From: Leptolyngbya sp. SIO1E4
GTDB taxonomy: Bacteria; Cyanobacteriota; Cyanobacteriia; Phormidesmidales; Phormidesmidaceae
DNA: 64,000 nucleotides
Assembly (NCBI GenBank): GCA_010672825.2
Contig: JAAHFU020000002.1
Location: 62,001 to 126,000 of the forward strand
Direction of reading: 5' to 3'
Of this stretch, positions 24,837 through 33,509 are shown in pieces (the first letter of the stretch is position 1; each line of letters begins with the position of its first letter). The translations under genes and the position numbers were made by a program. The notes under the pieces were generated by a model. It saw only the letters and a list, made by a program, of their open reading frames with translations, was not told the origin of the DNA and searched no databases.

Positions 24837-25676
24837 ATGCTGGAATTGCATTGCCACACGACCTGTTCGGATGGCACGTTAACCCCTGAGCAGTTGGTAG
24901 AAGCCGCGATCGCAGCTGGGGTTAAAGCCCTAGCGATTACCGATCATGACACGCTGGCGGGTTGGGATCGGGCCACGGTCGCAGCCGGTACCCAACTCGA
25001 AATTGTCCCTGGCTTAGAACTCAGTACGGTTCATCGGGAGCGATCGCTCCACATCTTGGGCTATTACCCCAATCGAACCAAATTGGAACCGGCACTGCAG
25101 GCTCGGATTGCGGGTCGTAAACGGCGAGCTCAAGCAATGGCTGATAAACTCGCGGCCCTGGGCTACCCCATCGAACTCCCTGCCATGCCGGAGGACATGG
25201 CCCCAGGTCGCCCTCATATTGCTCGGGCTCTGGTGGCAGCTGGCTATGTCCAAGCGCCCCAGGAGGCGTTTACCCGTTGGTTGGGAGATAATGGCCCGGC
25301 CTATGTGCAATACGATAAATTTTCTGCCGCAGAAGGCATCCAACTGCTGTTAGACTGCGGCGCTGTGCCCGTGTGGGCACATCCCCATTTGTTTCGCGGC
25401 GGGACTGTGGCCACGGTGTTACCGGAGTTAGTGAACGCTGGCCTCATGGGTGTCGAAGTTTATCACCCCCATCACAGCCCTAGCGATGAACGCAAGCTAG
25501 AAGCCCTCTGTGCCGAGTATGGCCTGCTCATGACTGGGGGCAGTGACTACCATGGCCCGGCAGAGAGCAAAACCCAGGGTGCTGTCAGCCTCAATGGTCT
25601 GAAGGTGCCGCTGTCCCTGCTGCCACCTTTGAAGCAGGCTGCGATCGCCCTCAAAGCCAAGATGCCCACGGGATGA
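24837..25676 (+). CDS. PHP-domain metal-dependent phosphoesterase
   Basis: Polymerase-and-histidinol-phosphatase domain protein, 279 residues. Metal-ligand motifs are HCHTTCSDG (5-13), ITDHDTL (38-44), EIVPGLELST near 60, VWAHPHLF near 177 and a C-terminal GSDYHG near 236-241, the complete set for the trinuclear metal site. This subfamily includes 3',5'-nucleotide bisphosphate phosphatase and RNase AM (YciV/TrpH), which is a plausible role. The ATG is 5 nt after the preceding stop codon, indicating an operon with the hypothetical and NUDIX genes, and it ends at the hairpin at 25687-25724. Confidence 0.9.
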   Translation: MLELHCHTTCSDGTLTPEQLVEAAIAAGVKALAITDHDTLAGWDRATVAAGTQLEIVPGLELSTVHRERSLHILGYYPNRTKLEPALQARIAGRKRRAQAMADKLAALGYPIELPAMPEDMAPGRPHIARALVAAGYVQAPQEAFTRWLGDNGPAYVQYDKFSAAEGIQLLLDCGAVPVWAHPHLFRGGTVATVLPELVNAGLMGVEVYHPHHSPSDERKLEALCAEYGLLMTGGSDYHGPAESKTQGAVSLNGLKVPLSLLPPLKQAAIALKAKMPTG

Positions 25677-25686
25677 AACCTAAAAA

Positions 25687-25724
25687 TGCCTATAGAGACG
25701 CCGGATGGCACATCTCTATAGGCA
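25687..25724. terminator. 12-bp hairpin between convergent PHP and CAAD genes
   Basis: TGCCTATAGAGA (25687-25698) and TCTCTATAGGCA (25713-25724) form a perfect stem with a 14-nt loop, 11 bp after the PHP stop codon. It is probably a bidirectional terminator; there is no long T-run. Confidence 0.55.
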
Positions 25725-25823
25725 CAGACGAACAAAGGCACGCACAAACAAAACAGGAAGGGTAGGCCAGAGGTGATATCGATGGGATGAAAACTCACAA
25801 ACTGCTGGTCACAACCCAAAATC

Positions 25824-26285
25824 CTATCCACGTTTGCCTAAGACCTGATCTTTGAGAGAATTGACGTTCTCTGTGAGTTCTTGACGGTTGGCATCCTTCA
25901 GCAAAAACCGGTAGACAAACCAGCCGCTGTAGCCTAGCCCGATCAGCTCAAAGGTTGGCGCTAACAAGGGCACTTCATTGACCGCGTGCAGAATAGCCAG
26001 CAGCAGCTTGACAGAAACAAAGGCTGCTAAAATCAAGCCGACTGTCACCAATGGCCGCTTGTATTCTTGGAAGAAGTCAGTGACATAGTCAGGCAGATTC
26101 GCCAAGAGTCCAGAAACTTTTTCCCAAATCTGTTGAAATTGCTGGTTGACCTCGTCACTAGGAGCAGTTGCTCCAGTCGTATCAGTGTCACTAGGAGCAG
26201 TTGCTCCAGTCGTATCAGTGTGAAACGCCTGGTTTTCCGGCTCAGGCATTGTAGTCTCGGATTTTAAGTCTGTGCTCATATCCAT
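25824..26285 (-). CDS. CAAD-domain membrane protein (CURT1-like)
   Basis: 153-residue protein with a disordered Thr/Ala-rich N terminus (1-48), an amphipathic helix, then two membrane helices (about 78-100 and 107-127) of the CAAD (cyanobacterial aminoacyl-tRNA synthetase appended) domain, ending in a charged helix ENVNSLKDQVLG. Stand-alone CAAD proteins are thylakoid-associated and homologous to the plant CURT1 thylakoid-curvature proteins. The N-terminal segment includes an exact 11-residue duplication (TDTTGATAPSD twice), caused by a 33-bp tandem repeat. It is convergent with the PHP gene and divergent from hflX. Confidence 0.88.
   Translation of the reverse strand: MDMSTDLKSETTMPEPENQAFHTDTTGATAPSDTDTTGATAPSDEVNQQFQQIWEKVSGLLANLPDYVTDFFQEYKRPLVTVGLILAAFVSVKLLLAILHAVNEVPLLAPTFELIGLGYSGWFVYRFLLKDANRQELTENVNSLKDQVLGKRG
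26155..26220. repeat. Exact 33-bp tandem duplication inside the CAAD gene
   Basis: 26155-26187 and 26188-26220 are identical. They encode a duplicated 11-residue unit in the disordered N-terminal linker without disturbing the frame. Confidence 0.9.
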
Positions 26286-26497
26286 AACGGGAGCTCACCA
26301 CCCGGAATGACATCTTAAAAGTGCAATCCTCTCACTACAAAATCTAGGCACGGATGATCCATGATCCTAAAATCGCTTAAATGAGAGGTTAGCGATCGCT
26401 GCTGAGCGATAGCAGAGTTATAGTCTGAAACCGCTCAAATTTCAAACTCTTTAGATAAGGCAACAAACCCCAATTCCCCCTAACCCCCTGAACCCCT

Positions 26498-28273
26498 GTG
26501 TTCTCTACCCCCTCTCATCCCCGACGACTGATTCACCCATCCATTAGGATAGTTTCTAGTCAGGGTTTCATCGGAGGCTTAAGGCTAATCGAGACAATTC
26601 ACGGCAACCTACAAGGGCTGAAGCCAAACCAGTTAAAGCAACTCCAGCGGCTGTATCATCAGCGGTTACCGGGCGATCGCTTCACGACGTCCGAGTTTGC
26701 TCAGCGTTTGGCAGCTATCAGCACAGAACTGGGCCAGCCTGTGTGTGTTTATCTCAATCGGCGCGGACAAGTTATCCGAGTGGGGGTGGGCAGTCCCCGA
26801 CAAACGCGGATTCCACCCCTAGAGCTGCCGCGTTATGGGGCCGAGCGTTTGTGTGGTATTCGCTGCATTGCCACACAGCTAAAACAGGGGACGCCCACCA
26901 CCAGTGACTTGACGGCAATGGCCATGCAGCGGCTAGATGCGCTGCTTCTGGTGACCCTCTCTGGGCAGGGGTTTCAGCGCCGAGGGGGAGGGGCCACGGG
27001 GTATGTGCAGGCGGTTTACCTGGCTCACCTGGTACCCCATCCAGAGGCCCGCTGGAATGTTTCGGATGCCCTCAGCCTGGACGACATTGCCCGACAAGAT
27101 TTTCTGGCCCTTACCGATGCCCTAGAAGCTGAGTTTCGGCGGGTTTTTGTTGCTCAGCAAGTGGATGCTGAGCACGATCGCGTCATTGTGGTTGGGCTGT
27201 TGACAGGGAATGTGAAAAAGGCCCAGTTTCAATATGGTCTGATGGAGGTGCAGCGGCTGGTGGAAACCGCTGGTGGAGAAGTGCTCGAAATCTTACACCA
27301 ACGCCGCGATCGCCCTCATCCTCAAACGGTTTTGGGAGCGGGTAAGGTGCAAGAGGTGGCGCTGGCGGCGCAAACCTTAGGGGCCACGCTGGTGGTGTTT
27401 GACCGAGATTTGTCTCCCGCTCAGGTTCGTAATCTAGAAACTCAAGTCGGGGTGCGAGTCGTAGACCGCACGGAGGTGATTTTAGATATCTTTGCCCAAC
27501 GGGCGAGGACTGGGGCTGGCAAGCTGCAGGTTGAATTAGCCCAGCTAGAGTACCAGCTGCCGCGACTCACTGGGCGCGGGCAAGCCATGTCTCGACTGGG
27601 GGGCGGTATCGGAACCCGAGGGCCGGGGGAAACGAAATTAGAGACAGAGCGTCGTGCTATTCAGCGGCGTATTGCCCGCCTGCAGCGTGAGGTTAATCAG
27701 CTCCAGGCTCACCGCGATCGCCTGCGCCAGCGACGGCAGCGAACTGATGTGCCCTCCGTTGCCGTCGTGGGGTATACCAATGCCGGCAAGTCTACCCTGC
27801 TCAATGCCCTGACCAACTCGGAGATTTATGCCGCAGATCAGCTGTTTGCCACGCTAGATCCGACCACGCGGCGGCTGACGGTTGTCGATCCTGAAACGCA
27901 AACTCCGCGAACTCTAGTGCTGACAGATACCGTAGGATTTATTCAAGATTTGCCGGAGTCGTTAATGGATGCCTTCCGGGCCACCCTAGAAGAAGTGACC
28001 CAGGCGGATGCTTTGCTCCACGTTGTGGATTTATCTCACCCGGCCTGGCAGAGCCACATTCGCTCGGTAATGACGATTTTATCCGTCATGCCGACGACAC
28101 CTGGCCCCATTTTGCTGGCCTTTAACAAGCTTGATCAGGTGGGGAGCGAGGCGTTAGCACTCGCCAAGGAAGAATTTCCCAATGCGGTATTTGTTTCAGC
28201 ACAATCCCGTATTGGCCTGGAGACCTTACGGCATAAACTATTTGAATTGGCGAACTATGCCCTTTGCCTCTAA
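26498..28273 (+). CDS. hflX: Ribosome-associated GTPase HflX
   Basis: Ribosome-splitting GTPase of up to 591 residues. The C-terminal G domain has G1 GYTNAGKST near 424-432, G3 DTVGF near 475 and G4 FNKLDQ near 546. The central HflX domain has DRPHPQTVLGAGKVQE and the glycine-rich linker SRLGGGIGTRGPGETKLE. A roughly 200-residue N-terminal extension is usual in cyanobacterial HflX. The longest frame starts at GTG 26498 without a clear ribosome-binding site. Homologues I recall begin METIYGNLQGLK, equivalent here to codon 31, which is ATC (26588) preceded by GGAGG at 26573-26577. The true start is therefore uncertain. Confidence 0.9.
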   Translation: MFSTPSHPRRLIHPSIRIVSSQGFIGGLRLIETIHGNLQGLKPNQLKQLQRLYHQRLPGDRFTTSEFAQRLAAISTELGQPVCVYLNRRGQVIRVGVGSPRQTRIPPLELPRYGAERLCGIRCIATQLKQGTPTTSDLTAMAMQRLDALLLVTLSGQGFQRRGGGATGYVQAVYLAHLVPHPEARWNVSDALSLDDIARQDFLALTDALEAEFRRVFVAQQVDAEHDRVIVVGLLTGNVKKAQFQYGLMEVQRLVETAGGEVLEILHQRRDRPHPQTVLGAGKVQEVALAAQTLGATLVVFDRDLSPAQVRNLETQVGVRVVDRTEVILDIFAQRARTGAGKLQVELAQLEYQLPRLTGRGQAMSRLGGGIGTRGPGETKLETERRAIQRRIARLQREVNQLQAHRDRLRQRRQRTDVPSVAVVGYTNAGKSTLLNALTNSEIYAADQLFATLDPTTRRLTVVDPETQTPRTLVLTDTVGFIQDLPESLMDAFRATLEEVTQADALLHVVDLSHPAWQSHIRSVMTILSVMPTTPGPILLAFNKLDQVGSEALALAKEEFPNAVFVSAQSRIGLETLRHKLFELANYALCL

Positions 28274-28369
28274 AAAGTTGGGAAATGTGGGTATTCTCTC
28301 CGGGAAGAGGTGCCCATCCTGAGATAGGGTAAGGGATGGCCTCGGAATTGCTATTCGGTCACAGTATTC

Positions 28370-29299
28370 ATGGAATTGCTAAAGGTTGGCGATCTCACCC
28401 TCCCAGCGGCAGAAGTCATGCCCTTGTTGAGCAAGACCGGTATGTTGCCCCGTTTGGTGCAAGAGGTCGTGATTGAGGCTGCGATCGCCGGGATTGAACT
28501 CACCCCTGAGGAAGTGGCTGCGGCTGAAGCTGAATTCTGCAAACGTAATCAAATCAATACCCCAGATGAGGCGAAGGCATGGGCACAGCAGCGCTACGGT
28601 GCCCCTGATCTCGTGCCCACCATCGCTGCTCGGGAAAGGCGACTGGCTAAGTTCAAACAAACCTCCTTTTCCAAGGAGGTAGATTCCTACTTCTTGCAGC
28701 GCAAGCGAACCCTAGATCGAGTCTTGTATTCTCTAATCCGAACGACCCAGGTGGGGCTGGCCCAGGAACTGTACTTTCGGATTCACGATGACGGCCAGCC
28801 TTTTGCCGATTTGGCGAAGGAGTATTCGGAAGGGCAGGAGGCGAAGACGGGGGGGCTGATTGGGCCGGTGGAACTAAGCGTGCCCCATCCCTCATTGGCA
28901 GGCATGCTCTCTATCAGTCAGCCTGGGCAGGTGTGGCCCCCTCGACGCATTGGAGAATGGTACATCGTTGTTCGCTTAGAGAAGTTTTTCCCGGCGCAGC
29001 TAGATGAAGCTATGGAGCAGCGCCTAATGGATGAGATGTTTCAGCAATGGCTGAAGGAGCAGCTACAGGGCGTTGCGGTCAGCATGCTAACCCCTGATAC
29101 AATTCCAGTGCAGGCTGAAGCAGTCTCTGAGATCTCCAGCCAAGGAACGGACGTGCTAACCGGGAAGAACGGAGAGTTACCCCGTGGGGAAACGCCAGTT
29201 TCTGAATTGGCGACTCAAGATAATCCTGGAGAAAACATCGCGCCTGTGACTGATACAACAGCCCCTGCAGAGACCTCTGAAACGGATCCCTGGTCGTAG
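28370..29299 (+). CDS. Parvulin-type peptidyl-prolyl isomerase domain protein
   Basis: 309-residue protein. Residues 1-110 form an N-terminal helical SurA-like chaperone region (EEVAAAEAEFCKRNQI). Residues about 120-220 match the rotamase domain, including FADLAKEYSEGQEAKTGGLIGPV and the later PGQVWPPRRIGEWYIVVRLE. The C-terminal 80 residues are low-complexity and Thr/Glu-rich. Such cyanobacterial PPIases often sit beside type I secretion genes; none is present here. There is no N-terminal signal peptide, so a cytoplasmic folding role is likely. A copy of the family 1 dispersed repeat starts 8 bp after the stop codon. Confidence 0.85.
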   Translation: MELLKVGDLTLPAAEVMPLLSKTGMLPRLVQEVVIEAAIAGIELTPEEVAAAEAEFCKRNQINTPDEAKAWAQQRYGAPDLVPTIAARERRLAKFKQTSFSKEVDSYFLQRKRTLDRVLYSLIRTTQVGLAQELYFRIHDDGQPFADLAKEYSEGQEAKTGGLIGPVELSVPHPSLAGMLSISQPGQVWPPRRIGEWYIVVRLEKFFPAQLDEAMEQRLMDEMFQQWLKEQLQGVAVSMLTPDTIPVQAEAVSEISSQGTDVLTGKNGELPRGETPVSELATQDNPGENIAPVTDTTAPAETSETDPWS

Positions 29300-29306
29300 G
29301 ACTGAC

Positions 29307-29390
29307 AGCGATTTGCAGTCGGATAAAGCACACCCTAGACCCCAAACCCAAGATCCTGTCTTGACCCAGAGATCCTGGACTCAAGTGAAC
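29307..29390 (+). repeat. Dispersed about 100-bp repeat, family 1, copy B
   Basis: It begins AGCGATTTGCAGTCGGATAA and contains CACCCTAGACCCCAAACCC, identical over 19 bp to copy A, then TGTCTTGACCCAGA, shared with copy C, ending CAAGTGAAC. It lies between the PPIase and lactate dehydrogenase genes. Confidence 0.6.
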
Positions 29391-29473
29391 AAAGTTCATA
29401 CCACTGGGGTGATTGTTTATCCACAGTGCCAACGCTCAATCCATTTGAACTCAATCCATCTGCACTCAATCCA

Positions 29474-30460
29474 TCAAAACTGAATCTGATCGATGACGCT
29501 GCGCAGAGTTTGAGCTGAGTGTTGGAGTTGTGCCTGTTCAGTTTCGTTCAGGCTAAGGTTGATCACCCGAGTCACCCCCATCCGGTTCACAATCGCAGGC
29601 AGGCTCAGGCAGATATCTTGAATGCCGTAAATCTCATCCAGCAGAGAACTGACCGTGAGCACCCGACTCTGGTCACGAATGATAGATTGTACAACCTGTG
29701 TAACCGCCAAACCAATGGCATAGCTGGTGGAACCTTTCCGTCGGATGATCTCGTAGGCAGCGTTTTTCGTTTGCCTGAAAATATCTTCTAAGATTTCGCG
29801 ATCGCGGCTAGATGAAGCCCCATCGATAATTCGATTGCCGGCGATATTTGCCTGACTCCAGACCGGCACTTCACTATCGCCATGCTCACCGATGATGTAG
29901 GCATGCAGACTACGGGCATCAATCTGGATCTGACGGGCCAGCAGGTAGCGAAAGCGCCCCGTATCTAGCACTGTGCCCGAGCCTAGCACCCGTGCCCGAG
30001 GCAGGCCAGACAGTTTCCAGGCGACGTAGGTAAGCACATCTACCGGATTCGTGACCATCAACAAAATGGCTTCAGGGCAGTGGGTGACGATATCAGGAAC
30101 TAACTTTTTAAGGATTTCAACATTCTTCTGCACCAAATCTAACCGACTTTCCCCAGGCTTTTGGGCCGCCCCTGCCGTCACAATGACAATATCGGCCCCA
30201 GCCCCATCGGCTAAGGTACCCCCGGTAATCTGCGTGGGTTGCACAAAGGGCATGCCCTGCTCCAGATCCATGACCTCCCCTTCTAGCTTTTCCTGATTGA
30301 TGTCAACCAGCACCATTTCATCAAAGACATTCTGGATCAGCATGGAGTAGGCACAGGCTAGCCCCACTTGACCGGCGCCAACAATCACCCCCTTTAGCGG
30401 ACGTAGGGGATCCAACGTCCGCTGGGGCTGGGGATTTTGGGTAAATAGGGTTTCAAACAT
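29474..30460 (-). CDS. ldh: L-lactate dehydrogenase
   Basis: NAD-dependent reduction of pyruvate to L-lactate in fermentation; 328 residues from ATG 30460. The Rossmann motif [10 protein letters not shown] is near 24-33. The substrate-specificity residue is Gln (Q100 in AAQKPGESR), which selects lactate over malate. R106 (GESR), R169 in LDTGR and catalytic H193 in GEHGDS fall almost exactly at classical LDH numbering with this start. An upstream TTG/ATG (30517/30514) is possible and lies about 11 nt from the preceding stop codon, but it adds a non-conserved tail. It follows the MBL-fold gene on the same strand. The malate paralogue is at 52549. Confidence 0.92.
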   Translation of the reverse strand: MFETLFTQNPQPQRTLDPLRPLKGVIVGAGQVGLACAYSMLIQNVFDEMVLVDINQEKLEGEVMDLEQGMPFVQPTQITGGTLADGAGADIVIVTAGAAQKPGESRLDLVQKNVEILKKLVPDIVTHCPEAILLMVTNPVDVLTYVAWKLSGLPRARVLGSGTVLDTGRFRYLLARQIQIDARSLHAYIIGEHGDSEVPVWSQANIAGNRIIDGASSSRDREILEDIFRQTKNAAYEIIRRKGSTSYAIGLAVTQVVQSIIRDQSRVLTVSSLLDEIYGIQDICLSLPAIVNRMGVTRVINLSLNETEQAQLQHSAQTLRSVIDQIQF

Positions 30461-30527
30461 GGAGGTTGGGGCACGGGGGCAGGGCAACTGGCGATCGCCT
30501 CTGGGGGTGTACATCAAGCGTCATCGG

Positions 30528-31322
30528 TTAAGCTGCAATTGAGCGAGGGGTCAAGGGCAACTCTACGCGATCGCCCACCTTAGGCTCAATGACCTGGATT
30601 GACTTCCCCGCTTCAGCAAACTGGCGACGCACTGCTTCAACACTCCCAGAGACCCTAAGTAAGGAAGCGAGAAGCCCATGATATTCTGCCTCTCCAGCAT
30701 TCGCAGTCGGCAACATTACCTGAGGCTGCAGCCAATCTGCCAACTCTTGAATGCTCTTACGGCCTCGAATAATGGGCCCGACCAACGGCAGCGCCAGATC
30801 TAACATGGGCGTGATCACCACGTCTACAGGCGCTTCAGCCCGCAGCTCAGTCTTGTGAAACCCGTGAGGTTCGTAAAAGAGCCTGAGCCCACTAGCATTC
30901 TCTGTCAGTACGTAACCGTTCTCTAAGAGGGTCGGGCCAATAGGCGATCCGGGAACTGCTTTAATCGCCCATCCATCGCGGGCTAAGTCTTCACCGTGAT
31001 CTAGCGCTGTGACCTCGGTAAACCCAAATTGGCGGGCAACCTTGGCCGCATTGGGAGAACCAATCACAGGTATTGTCTTATCTAAGGCTTCCAGGGTCTG
31101 AGGATGGGCATGATCTTCCAGACCCTGAGATAGCAAAATAGCATCTATGTTCTCTGGCAGCGAACAAGGGGTTGGGCGTTCCCCTCGGAATAGCCAAGGG
31201 GCATTACCAAATACCAGTGGCCCTACAAGCCAAGGGTCGACCAAAATTCGCTGACCAGCAACTTCCCAAAGCCAACTGTTGCTGTCAAGCCAAGTCGCAT
31301 ACATAGACAAACCAAACTTCAC
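30528..31322 (-). CDS. MBL-fold metallo-hydrolase-like protein
   Basis: 264-residue metallo-beta-lactamase fold protein with the UlaG/YcjY-like layout (start SMYATWLDSNSWLWEVAGQRILVDPWL). The canonical HxHxDH metal motif is altered to SQGLEDH (65-71): both first histidines are replaced (Gln and Leu), leaving Asp and His. A later VVITPMLD and the ENASGLRLFYEPHG segment occupy the other ligand positions. It may bind a different metal set or be non-catalytic. It lies just upstream of the lactate dehydrogenase gene on the same strand, so cotranscription is likely. The substrate is unknown. Confidence 0.8.
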   Translation of the reverse strand: MKFGLSMYATWLDSNSWLWEVAGQRILVDPWLVGPLVFGNAPWLFRGERPTPCSLPENIDAILLSQGLEDHAHPQTLEALDKTIPVIGSPNAAKVARQFGFTEVTALDHGEDLARDGWAIKAVPGSPIGPTLLENGYVLTENASGLRLFYEPHGFHKTELRAEAPVDVVITPMLDLALPLVGPIIRGRKSIQELADWLQPQVMLPTANAGEAEYHGLLASLLRVSGSVEAVRRQFAEAGKSIQVIEPKVGDRVELPLTPRSIAA

Positions 31323-31714
31323 ATCTCTTTACAGTTTAGGAGATGTCGCTAATCTTGGGCTGCCTGCTCTGGTGACGTCTTGACCGGGCAAAATTCATTC
31401 TCTATGTTGCTGAAGCAAGACGGGCTCCTCTCAAACACTCTCTGTTTGCCTAGAGGCAACAATTCCCATACGGGTGCTCAACAACTGTTCGAGATATAGC
31501 GCTAGCGCCTTAATTAAATTGCTGAGCATCGCCTTAAATGTTGGGCCCAAAGTCAAAATGGCTCGCAGTCTGACCCTAACCAGACTGGCGACTGCTATAT
31601 CTGGAATGCTGACTAACTGAGCGAAAGATTAAGCTGCTACAGGGAACTTTCTCCTGACCTCACTGAAGGGGCTGACGTGGCTGCACGAGGAGCAGGAGGT
31701 CGCATTGCTCCGAC
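31323..31714. other. Intergenic region with small palindromes
   Basis: No gene is apparent. It contains TTGCCTAGAGGCAA near 31446-31459 and GCGCTAGCGC near 31499-31508, both palindromic, of unknown significance. Confidence 0.4.
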
Positions 31715-32128
31715 TTATCTAGCACTCACGGTATTAGGTATCGTTTGGGAAATTAGACACTGCATTGGCGTTGAAGGGCGCGGAAGATTATAGGGGCGCT
31801 CTGTGGCCAAAGGTGGAACCAGCTCCAGGGGGATACCGCAATCTTCAAAATGCTGCACTGCATTCGCAGCTGGAACCCTATCGTCGATCACACTGTCTAT
31901 ATAAGAGCGATTTTTTCGCTCAATTTCAGCTCTTGCGGCTGCGATCGCCTCGTCAACATTTCTCACTGGAGGCAGAAGGGTAGTTTCCCCCAATTGATCT
32001 ATAACCACTGGGCTAATGACCCCAGTATCAGGCTTCATTTCTGAGCTGCCGTAAAGTTCCCGATTAGGAAACTCGACGTGGGCTGCCGCGATCGCGCCTT
32101 GGTAAGTTTCGCAGTGAATCAGTCGCAT
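31715..32128 (-). CDS. Hypothetical protein, no recognised domain
   Basis: 137-residue predicted soluble protein starting MRLIHCETYQGAIAAAH, with an Ala/Glu-rich helical middle segment (VDEAIAAARAEIERKNRSYIDS) and a Pro-rich tail. Preferential Ala/Glu use and a GAGGAGC sequence before the ATG support expression. I do not recognise a family. It is isolated between two gaps of 300-400 bp, so context gives no clue. Confidence 0.55.
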   Translation of the reverse strand: MRLIHCETYQGAIAAAHVEFPNRELYGSSEMKPDTGVISPVVIDQLGETTLLPPVRNVDEAIAAARAEIERKNRSYIDSVIDDRVPAANAVQHFEDCGIPLELVPPLATERPYNLPRPSTPMQCLISQTIPNTVSAR

Positions 32129-32433
32129 TATGCTCCTCTTAGCTGTCTGTGGCGTTGCTTAGAAATCAAGGAAGACACACCCTAGCCGATAAATTTGCTG
32201 CTTCTACAGGGAAGACACAAAGCCAACACATTTAGACATTAGAGAATCAATGTGACAATCCAGTGACGACAATTGTGAATACCCCGGTTCAACCTTTGGA
32301 GACTCAAGGAAGCACAAACCCTGTTGACATTCAGCCACCTAACCCAAATTGCCGGATTTCACTGATCCCCGTATAATCCTGGGGTTGTCCCGATAGAAAA
32401 ATTAAAGTATTTGTTGGCTTCTCGGATACAGTG
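32129..32433. other. Intergenic region upstream of the M23 peptidase gene
   Basis: Apart from the promoter at 32349-32377, I see nothing recognisable in these 305 bp between divergent genes. Confidence 0.45.
32349..32377 (+). promoter_or_regulatory. Sigma70-type promoter of the M23 peptidase gene
   Basis: A perfect -10 box TATAAT (32372-32377) is preceded at exactly 17 bp by TTGCCG (32349-32354), which matches four of six -35 consensus bases. It lies about 57 bp upstream of the start codon. Confidence 0.55.
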
Positions 32434-33300
32434 ATGCGCTTTCGACTTCCACGCCCTTACACCATTTTGATTACTCGAACTGGTGAGACGCCCTTGGCTG
32501 TTACGCTTCGTCCCTTACCCTTCATAATTCTGGGTTTAGTGCTGGCGTCTATGCCCATTACTTGGGTCACCAAATTAGTTTCCCAAAATGTACAGCTTAC
32601 AGAGCGCAACGAAAACCTAACTGAAACCGCTAACGAGGTTTTGTTAGAGCTAGAAACGCTGGATGAGGAAATTGAAGACCTTAGGGAGCGGGCTGGTTTG
32701 CCGGAAGGGGACGTTCCAGCGTATCCGTCAACAGTTGAGCAATCGCAGGGAGGCGTTGAACAGACCGCGCCTGCTGAAGACTTATTTCAACTGGCAAAAG
32801 CCCAGATGCCTCAACTAAACTCCCATCTGGAGGCGAATGTTCGCCCTGCTTTGGAAGAAACTTTAGCGGAAGAAATGGCACGCTCTGCGGCCTTCCCCAG
32901 TGCGAAACCGCTGAAGGGCTGGCTAGATGTTTCCTCCGAATTTGGGCTACGTCCAAATCCTTTCGGAGGTCGCAACTATGAGATGCATAGCGGCATCGAT
33001 TTCCGCGGCCCTATTGGAACCCCTATCTATGCCACTGCAGATGGTGTTGTGGTGACAGCACAATATTCTGGCGGGTATGGCCAAAAAGTTGTGATTGACC
33101 ATGGTTATGGCCACAGTACTCTGTATGCCCATATGTCTGCCATTGCGGTAGACGTTGGCGACCAAGTGAAGCGAGGTGACAATATCGGTGCCTTAGGGAA
33201 TACAGGCCGCTCTTCTGGGCCTCATCTACATTATGAGATTCACCGTGACAATAAGGCTGTGAATCCACGTCACTATCTGCGGCTGAACGATGATTTCTAG
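32434..33300 (+). CDS. M23-family (LytM) metallopeptidase, membrane anchored
   Basis: Peptidoglycan-acting endopeptidase or regulator, 288 residues. A short cytoplasmic tail is followed by one membrane helix (about 28-46), a coiled coil (about 50-90, LTERNENLTETANEVLLELE region), a linker, and a LytM domain (about 175-275). Metal ligands are present: H185 and D189 in HSGIDF, and H264 and H266 in HLHYEI, with an additional His in YAHMS, so it should be catalytically active. The architecture resembles EnvC/NlpD-like cell-division proteins. The frame starts with GTG 32431 directly followed by ATG 32434; either may be used. A sigma70-type promoter is upstream. Confidence 0.9.
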   Translation: MRFRLPRPYTILITRTGETPLAVTLRPLPFIILGLVLASMPITWVTKLVSQNVQLTERNENLTETANEVLLELETLDEEIEDLRERAGLPEGDVPAYPSTVEQSQGGVEQTAPAEDLFQLAKAQMPQLNSHLEANVRPALEETLAEEMARSAAFPSAKPLKGWLDVSSEFGLRPNPFGGRNYEMHSGIDFRGPIGTPIYATADGVVVTAQYSGGYGQKVVIDHGYGHSTLYAHMSAIAVDVGDQVKRGDNIGALGNTGRSSGPHLHYEIHRDNKAVNPRHYLRLNDDF

Positions 33301-33509
33301 AAGGAGATAGGCGACTCAAGGGAGATAGGGGGTTGGGGAATAGAGATATGGGGGCTTTGCTATGGCTTCTGGTGTCCGAGCGTCCCTGCTTTCCCAATTT
33401 CTGATTGCTTTAATTCTCTGCCTCATCAATTACTTTTAACCCTCTTTGCCTGAATCAAAACCTCTGCCGGAGTGTACTAGGATGAAAAAGCGTTGCACGT
33501 CAGGCTTTT

